Source: an uncultured Pelagibacteraceae bacterium
Lineage (GTDB): Bacteria > Pseudomonadota > Alphaproteobacteria > Pelagibacterales > Pelagibacteraceae
Direction: 5' to 3'
Length of the DNA: 64,000 nucleotides
Assembly: GCA_902573385.1 (NCBI GenBank)
Contig: CACGJS010000001.1
Coordinates: forward strand, 35,137 to 99,136
Positions 58,164 to 64,000 of the stretch are shown in pieces. Position 1 is the stretch's first letter. The number at the start of each line of letters is the position of its first letter. The notes under the pieces are model-generated. The model was not told the origin of the DNA and did no database searches. It saw only the letters and a program-made list of their open reading frames with translations. Made by a program: the position numbers and the translations under genes.

Positions 58164-59174
58164 ATGGATTTTTTAAACGCAACCATATTATTATTAAACT
58201 ATATTTTTGTTCCAGCTTTGACTTATGGCTCTCAATTAGCACTTGGTGCAATATTTGTAACTTTAATCTATGGTATTTTAAGATTTGCTAATTTTGCAAC
58301 TGGCGACATGATGGCATTTGGAACAATGGTAACTATTTTAATTACTTGGTACTTCCAATCACTTGGTGTTTCTTTAGGTATTTTGCCAACAGCTCTTTTA
58401 GCAATACCTTTTGCTATAATTTTTATGATTGGCTATATGCTTATTATAGATAAATTTGTATTTAGGTATTATAGAGTCCAAAAAAGCCCCCCCGTTCAAC
58501 TTGCGATGGTAAGTATTGGCGTTATGTTTGTAACTCAAGCTATAGTAAGAATAATAATTGGCCCCTCAGATCAAAGATTTTTTGATGGGAAGAAATTTAT
58601 TATTAAAGCTGGAGAATTTAAAGAAATGACAGGACTTAATGAGGGTTTGGCAATTAAATCTAGTCAGGTATTAACTATATTTATCACCCTAGTATTAGTT
58701 TCAATTTTGTTTTGGTTTTTAAATAAGACTAAAACTGGAAAAAGTATGCGAGCTTATTCAGACAATGAAGATCTAGCTTTATTGTCTGGAATTGATCCAA
58801 AAAGAGTAGTTATGATTACATGGATTATTGCAGGTATTTTAGCAACAATAGGAGGAGCGTTATATGGTTTAGATAAAAGCTTTAAACCTTTTACTTATTT
58901 TAACAATATGTTGCCAATTTTTGCCGCAGCAATTGTAGGAGGTATTGGAAATCCATTTGGCGCATTTTTAGGAGGTTATGTAATAGCTTTTTCAGAAATA
59001 TTTTTAACCTATGCATACAAGAAATTTTTTATGTATGTTTTACCAGAAAGCATGGAGCCAGAAACTTTGGTTCAATTATTGTCAACAGATTATAAATTTG
59101 CTGTATCTTTTTCTATACTCGTAATTGTCTTACTCTATAGACCAAATGGTATATTCAAAGGAAAGGTACTGTGA
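58164..59174 (+). CDS. livH: Branched-chain amino acid type ABC transporter permease (LivH-like)
   Basis: An inner membrane permease of about eight segments. GSQLALGAIFVTLIYGILRFANFATGDMMAFGTMV near residues 20-55 is the LivH signature, and GSGA-type sequence of the second half appears as AGILATIGGALYGLD and IFAAAIVGGIGNPFGAFLGG near 230-275. I start at the ATG at 58164, which has GGTGGA upstream; a GTG at 58155 inside livF is the alternative and would add three residues. It overlaps livM by four bases (GTGA). Confidence 0.88.
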   Translation: MDFLNATILLLNYIFVPALTYGSQLALGAIFVTLIYGILRFANFATGDMMAFGTMVTILITWYFQSLGVSLGILPTALLAIPFAIIFMIGYMLIIDKFVFRYYRVQKSPPVQLAMVSIGVMFVTQAIVRIIIGPSDQRFFDGKKFIIKAGEFKEMTGLNEGLAIKSSQVLTIFITLVLVSILFWFLNKTKTGKSMRAYSDNEDLALLSGIDPKRVVMITWIIAGILATIGGALYGLDKSFKPFTYFNNMLPIFAAAIVGGIGNPFGAFLGGYVIAFSEIFLTYAYKKFFMYVLPESMEPETLVQLLSTDYKFAVSFSILVIVLLYRPNGIFKGKVL

Positions 59175-60544
59175 GAAAAAATTTAAACGTAATTGCAGCC
59201 TATACAATAATGTTAGGGTTAATTGTTTTAGTTGGAATATTTCAATCTTGGAATGTTGCTCTATCAATTTTTAATATGTGTTTAATTTCTGCAGTTATGA
59301 CAATGGGTGCGAACGTACAATGGGGTTATGCTGGTTTAATTAATTTTGGTATTATGGGCTATGCAGCATTGGGAGGTTTGGCAGCAGTTTTGATATCAGT
59401 TGACCCTGTTCATGAAGCTTGGTCTGTAGGTGGTTTTAATATCATAATATGTTTGTTTTTAATAATTACGATTATAATTTCAATACGTTATGTTTTAAAA
59501 ATTTTTGAAAAATCTAAAATTAGAAATTATATTATAGCCACAATTATTATTGTGGGTGTTGTTTTTATAAGAATAATATCTGGACCTAGCATAGAAGCAA
59601 TAGAAGCTGTAAATCCTGCAACAACGGGTTTCCTTGGTGGCCTAGGTTTGCCCATAGTATTTTCTTGGATAGCAGGAGCTTTCTTCGCTGCTGGATTAGC
59701 ATTTATTGTAGGAAAGGTTGCTCTTGGTTTACGAGCAGACTATTTAGCAATAGCTACACTACTAATTTCTGAAATTGTTATAGCTATAATTAAACACGAA
59801 GACTGGTTAGCCAGAGGTGTTAAAAATGTAATTGGTTTAAAAAGACCTGTTCCATACGAAGTAGAGCTTCAGACTAAGGATTGGTTTATAAATTTGATTG
59901 CAAAATTTAATGAAGGAACATTAAGCGTATTTACTTATGGAACACCTGAAAGACAGCAAGCTTTACAGCAGTTAGTGATTGAAGGATCTTCAGTTTTTGT
60001 AAAACTTTGTTATTCAGGGTTGTTTTTATTAGTTGTTATAGCTTTATTGATAATTACTCAAAAAGCACTTTATTCTCCATGGGGAAGAATGATGAGAGCA
60101 ATAAGAGATAATGAAGAAGCGGCAAATGCTATGGGTAAAAATGTTGTTAAACAACACTTATTAATATTTATTTTAGGCTCTGCGATTGTAGGAATTGCAG
60201 GAGCAATGTTGGTTACTCAGGATGGTTTGTTTACGCCTGGAAGTTATAGACCAATGAGATATACATTTTTAATCTGGGTTATGGTTATAGTAGGGGGAAG
60301 TGGAAATAATTTTGGTGCAATTTTAGGTGGTTTTGCAGTTTGGTTTTTATGGATTGAGGCCGCTCCAATAGCCTTATTCTTAATCAACTTATCTACGGCA
60401 AGTCTTCCAGAGACTCATGAATTAAAAATACATCTAATTGAAAGTGTTCCTTACTTTAGATATTTAATGATGGGAATGGGGTTATTATTGATCATGAGAT
60501 ATCGTCCTAAGGGTATACTTCCTGAAAAAATCGAAATAAAGTAA
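59171..60544 (+). CDS. livM: Branched-chain amino acid type ABC transporter permease (LivM-like)
   Basis: Second permease of the importer, with about ten membrane segments. GYAGLINFGIMGYAALGGLAAVL near residues 53-75, KVALGLRADYLAIATLLISEIV near 185-206, GRMMRAIRDNEEAANAMGKNVVKQ near 307-330 and VGGSGNNFGAILGG match LivM. At 457 residues it is longer than many LivM proteins because of a periplasmic-type insertion near 235-275 (VPYEVELQTKDWF to RQQALQQL). The start is GTG at 59171 overlapping the livH TGA. It is followed by a 22-codon reading frame and the MFS gene. Confidence 0.88.
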   Translation: MRKNLNVIAAYTIMLGLIVLVGIFQSWNVALSIFNMCLISAVMTMGANVQWGYAGLINFGIMGYAALGGLAAVLISVDPVHEAWSVGGFNIIICLFLIITIIISIRYVLKIFEKSKIRNYIIATIIIVGVVFIRIISGPSIEAIEAVNPATTGFLGGLGLPIVFSWIAGAFFAAGLAFIVGKVALGLRADYLAIATLLISEIVIAIIKHEDWLARGVKNVIGLKRPVPYEVELQTKDWFINLIAKFNEGTLSVFTYGTPERQQALQQLVIEGSSVFVKLCYSGLFLLVVIALLIITQKALYSPWGRMMRAIRDNEEAANAMGKNVVKQHLLIFILGSAIVGIAGAMLVTQDGLFTPGSYRPMRYTFLIWVMVIVGGSGNNFGAILGGFAVWFLWIEAAPIALFLINLSTASLPETHELKIHLIESVPYFRYLMMGMGLLLIMRYRPKGILPEKIEIK

Positions 60545-60551
60545 TCTTATT

Positions 60552-60620
60552 ATGAAATATATTTTGCTTGGAGCCGCTATAGCATGGGCTATGTATATAG
60601 GTGATAAATATATTTTTTAA
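60552..60620 (+). CDS. Candidate 22-residue membrane microprotein
   Basis: ATG at 60552 opens a 22-codon frame ending TAA at 60618-60620. The peptide MKYILLGAAIAWAMYIGDKY (first 20 residues) is a single hydrophobic helix with Lys at both ends. The stop overlaps the ATG of the MFS gene by one base, the same TAATG coupling used between real genes throughout the window, and it fills the gap between livM and the MFS gene exactly. No strong ribosome-binding site precedes it. Whether it is translated is unknown; it may be a coupling leader or a real small membrane protein. Confidence 0.4.
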   Translation: MKYILLGAAIAWAMYIGDKYIF

Positions 60621-61783
60621 TGAATAAAAATCTTTGGTTACTAATTTTAAGTCAGATTTTTGCATTTACTGCTGCACCTGTAACAGTTTTTTTAAGTGGA
60701 ATAATAGGCTCCCAACTCAGTCCAATAAAATCGTTAGCTACATTGCCAATGGCTTTGTCAATTGTAGGAATAGCTGTATTTGCAATTTTTGCTGCTAAAA
60801 TTATGAGTATAATTGGTCGTAGAGCAGGGTTTATATTTGCATCAATTGGAAGTTCTTTTTCATCTTTGTTAGCAGCCTACTCAATAATTGGCAAAAGTTT
60901 TATTTTATTCAATTTTGCATGTTTTTTACTGGGTGCTGCTGTAGCTTTTAGTCATCAATATCGTTTTGCAGCCGTTGAAACTGTAAAAAAGGATATGGCC
61001 CCAAAAGCTATATCAATAATACTATTAGCAGGAATAGGGTCAGCTTTTATTGGGCCAAATTTAGCAAACCTCACAAAAGAAAGTATAGCTGGACATTTAT
61101 ACTCCGGATCATATGTTGCTCTTGCTGTTTTAACTTTAACATCAACAATCTTCTTATTATTTTATAAAGACGGACACAAACCACATAAAGTTATTAAAAA
61201 AAAAACACGTAGTTATTTTGAGTTAATTTCCCAGCCTAGATTTTTACAAGCATTAATTGCTTCAGCATTTGCTTATGCTGTAATGTCATTTTTAATGACT
61301 GCAACACCAATAAGTATGCATGTAATGGAAAAAATAAGTTTAACTAAAACAGGATTTGTAATTCAACTTCATATAGCTGCAATGTTTTTACCATCTTTAA
61401 TTACAGGTAATCTAATAAAAAGATTTGGGCACAGTAAAATAATGTATGTTGGTGTTGTTTTATTTTCAATAACAATTTTAACTAGTTTATTTGAACAAAA
61501 CTTTATTAATTATTTAATAGCTCTTATATTTTTAGGATTTGGCTGGAATTTTTTATTTATATCAGGAACAAGCTTATTAGTTTTATCCTACAGAGAAAAA
61601 GAAAAGTTTAAGGCTCAAGGGTTTAATGATTTTCTAGTTTATTCAACTCAAGCAGCCGCTAGCTTATCTGCGGGAGTATTTTTAAATTTAACAAGCTGGA
61701 AAACAATGAATTTAATTTGTATAATTTTTCTAGTATTGATTATATTATCAACATTAAGAGCTGATTTTAGAGAAACAAAATAA
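60620..61783 (+). CDS. MFS transporter
   Basis: A major facilitator protein of 387 residues with about twelve membrane segments. The cytoplasmic loop between segments 2 and 3 carries SIIGRRAGFIFASIGSSFSSLLAAY (GRR motif), and the second half repeats it as LIKRFGHSKIMYVG. FLLGAAVAFSHQYRFAAVETV near residues 93-113 contains charged residues within a membrane region. Substrate unknown. It is coupled to the preceding 22-codon frame and followed one base later by a TauE-type gene, and lies inside the locus of the branched-chain type importer. Confidence 0.85.
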   Translation: MNKNLWLLILSQIFAFTAAPVTVFLSGIIGSQLSPIKSLATLPMALSIVGIAVFAIFAAKIMSIIGRRAGFIFASIGSSFSSLLAAYSIIGKSFILFNFACFLLGAAVAFSHQYRFAAVETVKKDMAPKAISIILLAGIGSAFIGPNLANLTKESIAGHLYSGSYVALAVLTLTSTIFLLFYKDGHKPHKVIKKKTRSYFELISQPRFLQALIASAFAYAVMSFLMTATPISMHVMEKISLTKTGFVIQLHIAAMFLPSLITGNLIKRFGHSKIMYVGVVLFSITILTSLFEQNFINYLIALIFLGFGWNFLFISGTSLLVLSYREKEKFKAQGFNDFLVYSTQAAASLSAGVFLNLTSWKTMNLICIIFLVLIILSTLRADFRETK

Positions 61784-61784
61784 G

Positions 61785-62546
61785 ATGGAAGTTTTATCTT
61801 ATTTTCAACTTAACTTAGTAGAAGTTTGTTTTATATTTTGTACAGTATTTATTGCCTCTATAATTAGAGGATTTAATGGTTTTGGTTTTTCTGCGATTTG
61901 TATTTCTGGATTTTCTTTCATACTTCCTGCTATTGAAATAGTTCCTTTAATTTTAATATTAGAGGTATTAATCAGTATTTTTATGATTCCATATATATGG
62001 AATAAGATTGATTGGAAATTTGTTGCAAAGATTTTAATAGGAATAATCATTGGTTCACCAATAGGTCTTTTTTTATTAAAATATTTATCTTCGCAAACAA
62101 CACATTTATCAGTTTGTTTAATAATAATATTTTTTTCAGTATTATTAATGAGAGGATATTCAAACAAAAAAATAAATAATAATTATGTTAAATTTTTTAC
62201 AGGTTTGGTCTCTGGAACGTTAAATAGTCTAACAACTTTAGGAGGTATGCCAGTTGCGCTTTTTCTATTAATAACAAATATTCAGCCGGCAATAATCAGA
62301 GGATCATTAGCAGCATTATTTTTTTTTACAGACATTTATGCTTTTGCTATAAGTTTTTTTGCAGGAATTGTTGATACTATAACTATCTATAGAGCCATTC
62401 CATTAATTATTATTTTACCAATTGGAATTTTTATTGGTGATAAGTTTTTTGTTAAAAGTAAAAAAGAAACATATAGAAAAGTAGTGTTCTATTTTTTAAT
62501 ATTTATTTCAATATTTGGTGTTTTTAGGATTATCAGTAATTTTTAG
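61785..62546 (+). CDS. TauE/SafE-family membrane protein (sulfite exporter type)
   Basis: A 253-residue protein with about eight hydrophobic segments. FIASIIRGFNGFGFSAICISGFSFILPAIEIVPLILILEVL near residues 23-63 and TGLVSGTLNSLTTLGGMPVALFLL near 139-162 are the two TauE half-repeats. Members export sulfite, sulfoacetate or other organic anions, or are of unknown substrate. It follows the MFS gene with one spacer base. The strong bidirectional terminator after it marks the end of the forward liv transcription unit. Confidence 0.85.
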   Translation: MEVLSYFQLNLVEVCFIFCTVFIASIIRGFNGFGFSAICISGFSFILPAIEIVPLILILEVLISIFMIPYIWNKIDWKFVAKILIGIIIGSPIGLFLLKYLSSQTTHLSVCLIIIFFSVLLMRGYSNKKINNNYVKFFTGLVSGTLNSLTTLGGMPVALFLLITNIQPAIIRGSLAALFFFTDIYAFAISFFAGIVDTITIYRAIPLIIILPIGIFIGDKFFVKSKKETYRKVVFYFLIFISIFGVFRIISNF

Positions 62547-62552
62547 ATAAAA

Positions 62553-62584
62553 AAAACCCCAGCGATTCAAATCGCTGGGGTTTT
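62553..62584. terminator. Bidirectional intrinsic terminator
   Basis: AAAACCCCAGCGATT (62553-62567) and AATCGCTGGGGTTTT (62570-62584) are perfect complements with a two-base loop, flanked by an A run on the left and T run on the right. It therefore terminates both the forward TauE gene and the reverse binding-protein gene. Confidence 0.92.
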
Positions 62585-62600
62585 AAAATTGAGAAATTAA

Positions 62601-63791
62601 TTATCTTTGTTTTTTAGTTTTAAATTTTCCACCTTTGATTTCTTTTTCTAAGAAAGAACCTTCGGCTTCACCAACTTCAGTAAATGACACTCCAGTTGCA
62701 CCTTCGTAGTCAACTTTTTTTCCTTTAGCTAGTAAATCTAAACCTTTTTTAAGTTCACCTGGGTAAATTTTAGTTCCAGGACCGTTAGCAACTGCCATTA
62801 CATTTTTAGCAATAGAAGCTCTATCAGCTGATCCACCCGCTTGCATTGCTAAAACAATTAAAGCTGCAGCATCATAGGATTCTCCTGTGTAGGGTCCTGA
62901 GGAATCTATTCCAGCTCCTTTAGCAACTCCCTCAAATACTCCAGCACCTTTGCCAGTTGAACCAGGAATTGAACCAAAAGATTTATTTAGACTTTTTCCA
63001 AAAGCATCAGTTAAAGAGTCACCGATCATACCATCAGATAAAATAAATTTATCAAATGCACCAGAGTCCAAAGAACCTTGAATGATTCCTTTTCCACCTT
63101 GGTCAAGATATCCAATTACTGCAACTGCATCACCACCTGCAGAAGCTAAAGTAGCTACTTCAGATGAGTAGTCAGCTTTTCCATCTTCATGAGCTGCTGT
63201 AGTTGTAACTTTAATGCCATGAGCTTTTACAGCTGCTGCATAAACATCAGCTAAACCTTTTCCATAGTCATTATTTGTATAAGTAATAGCAACACTTTTG
63301 ATTTTTCTGTCTTTGGTAATATCAGCTAAAATCTGTCCACCTCTAGCGTCAGAAGGAGCTGTTCTAAAAAAGAACCCTTTATCATCTAAAGTTGTAAGAC
63401 CAGGTGATGTTGCTGAAGGTGAAATCATTACTACACCATTTGGTACAGCAACGTTTGATGCAATAGCACCAGTTACACCTGAACAGTCAGCACCCATGAT
63501 CGCTGCTACTCCTTGTGATACAACACCTTCAGCTGCTGCAGTTGCCGCCGCTGAGTCAACACAAGTTGAGTCTGCTCTTATTACTTCAATTTTTTTTCCA
63601 CCTAAAAGTGAACCAGAATCAGAAGCTTCTTTAAATGCAAGCTCTGCTGATGCAGCCATAGCTGGTGTTAGAGATTCAATAGGACCAGTAAATCCTAATA
63701 TAATTCCCATTTTTATCGAATGTCCATCTGCTAATACGTTTGATGTAAAAGTTGACACAAACATAAATGCAGCAATAAATAGTTTTTTCAT
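62601..63791 (-). CDS. Branched-chain amino acid type ABC transporter substrate-binding protein
   Basis: A periplasmic binding protein of the Peripla_BP_6 (LivK/LivJ) family. The signal peptide is residues 1-21 (MKKLFIAAFMFVSTFTSNVLA). The mature part begins with IKMGIILGFTGPIESLTPAMAASAELAF, followed by GAIASNVAVPNGVVMISPSATSPGLT and KSVAITYTNNDYGKGLADVYAAAVKAHG. Length 396 is typical. A strong AAAGAGGA ribosome-binding site precedes the ATG. It faces the livG-livF-livH-livM genes from the opposite strand across the MFS and TauE genes, and is almost certainly their receptor. Ligand not determinable. Confidence 0.9.
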   Translation of the reverse strand: MKKLFIAAFMFVSTFTSNVLADGHSIKMGIILGFTGPIESLTPAMAASAELAFKEASDSGSLLGGKKIEVIRADSTCVDSAAATAAAEGVVSQGVAAIMGADCSGVTGAIASNVAVPNGVVMISPSATSPGLTTLDDKGFFFRTAPSDARGGQILADITKDRKIKSVAITYTNNDYGKGLADVYAAAVKAHGIKVTTTAAHEDGKADYSSEVATLASAGGDAVAVIGYLDQGGKGIIQGSLDSGAFDKFILSDGMIGDSLTDAFGKSLNKSFGSIPGSTGKGAGVFEGVAKGAGIDSSGPYTGESYDAAALIVLAMQAGGSADRASIAKNVMAVANGPGTKIYPGELKKGLDLLAKGKKVDYEGATGVSFTEVGEAEGSFLEKEIKGGKFKTKKQR

Positions 63792-63805
63792 TATTTTCCT
63801 CTTTG

Positions 63806-63817
63806 ATTGTTAACAAT
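63806..63817. promoter_or_regulatory. 12-bp palindrome upstream of the binding-protein gene
   Basis: ATTGTTAACAAT is a perfect palindrome, 15 bases before the ATG at 63791 on the minus strand and just upstream of the AAAGAGGA ribosome-binding site. In a genome this AT-rich a palindrome of this length can occur by chance. It could be a regulator operator. The remaining region up to 63896 is AT-rich and presumably holds the promoter, which I could not assign. Confidence 0.25.
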
Positions 63818-63896
63818 TTATAAAAAGCTAATTAAATTATGATTAATCTAATAATTCAATGGATAAATTATCTTATTTTATGCAGGTTTAAGGGCA

Positions 63897-64000
63897 TTAT
63901 CTCATCGAGAAAGGATCAAGTGATGGTTCATCAGATGTATAATACCAAGTTGTTTTTACTCTTGTATAATCTTTAATAGATTCAATACCTGCTTCTTTTC
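63897..64000 (-). CDS. C-terminus of a probable aldehyde dehydrogenase, cut by the window edge
   Basis: Reading the minus strand from the window edge, an open frame of 33 codons ends with TAA at the complement of 63897-63899. The peptide KEAGIESIKDYTRVKTTWYY followed by TSDEPSLDPFSMR resembles the end of NAD-dependent aldehyde dehydrogenases, where an (E/D)-x-G-I-x-x-Y-(T)-x-x-K-x-x-W pattern is usual before the C-terminus. The catalytic part is outside the window, so family and substrate are uncertain. It would lie upstream of the binding-protein gene on the same strand, 105 bases before it. Confidence 0.5.
   Translation of the reverse strand, partial: KEAGIESIKDYTRVKTTWYYTSDEPSLDPFSMR

Noticed and set aside
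63298-63813. A 171-codon forward open frame antisense to the branched-chain type binding protein
   Set aside because: It mirrors the codons of a clear Peripla_BP_6 gene with signal peptide and ribosome-binding site. The translated product is low-complexity and matches no family I know.

Overview
The window is a gene-dense, very AT-rich stretch of a streamlined marine alphaproteobacterial chromosome, most probably SAR11 (Pelagibacterales). The evidence is the low GC, Lys/Asn/Ile-rich proteins, spacers of only a few bases, many one-base TAATG stop/start overlaps, a circularly permuted two-piece tmRNA gene (an alphaproteobacterial hallmark) and alphaproteobacterial gene pairings such as ftsH-folP-glmM and glyQ-glyS-ppdK. 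No insertion sequence, prophage, CRISPR array or rRNA gene is visible. || Layout. 1-6000: ftsH (5' end outside the window), folP, glmM, thiD and purA form one forward run that meets rpoH head-on. 6000-10420: reverse genes for sigma-32, an RluD-type pseudouridine synthase, an ABC-2 exporter pair and threonylcarbamoyl-AMP synthase, with a forward tRNA-Arg(UCG) squeezed between them. 10441-16230: isoprenoid genes (xseB-ispA-dxs), aroC, pdxH and a long-chain polyprenyl diphosphate synthase. 16344-22753: an S49 peptidase, glyQS and ppdK. 22750-24578: nadC and nadA. 24651-24916: permuted ssrA on the minus strand, divergent from thyX. 24957-33214: thyX, a membrane acyltransferase, an Mrp ATPase, the hflK-hflC-DUF2065-degP envelope proteolysis cluster, and miaA with a disrupted start region. 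33234-43549: branched-chain amino acid synthesis (ilvB, ilvN, ilvC, then leuA) flanking a complete peptide-type ABC importer with a fused double ATPase. 43551-49070: the rod-shape operon mreBCD-mrdA-rodA. 49140-56654: amino-acid related and small stress genes (D-amino acid dehydrogenase, EamA permease, 2-hydroxyacid dehydrogenase, methyltransferase, msrB, grxC, DUF2805, LysE-type exporter, an outer membrane protein, a ProC-like reductase). 56661-63791: a branched-chain amino acid type ABC importer (ATPases G and F, permeases H and M) whose binding protein lies in opposite orientation beyond an MFS and a TauE-type gene. 63897-64000: the C-terminus of a probable aldehyde dehydrogenase. || How the genes work together. 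Most of the window is core metabolism and envelope maintenance: folate, nucleotide and amino acid synthesis, the MEP isoprenoid route with short- and long-chain prenyl synthases, cell-wall elongation, and protein quality control (FtsH, HflKC, DegP, sigma-32, tmRNA). The accessory layer is high-affinity uptake of peptides and amino acids, as expected of an oligotroph. I see no new multi-gene defence or mobile system. The observations most worth following are the out-of-frame miaA start at a T8 run, the permuted tmRNA with its short spacer and nine-residue tag, four convergent gene pairs that each share one TTAA as both stop codons, a 22-codon membrane microprotein coupled to the MFS gene, and an unassigned 10-bp hairpin between the DUF2805 and LysE-type genes.
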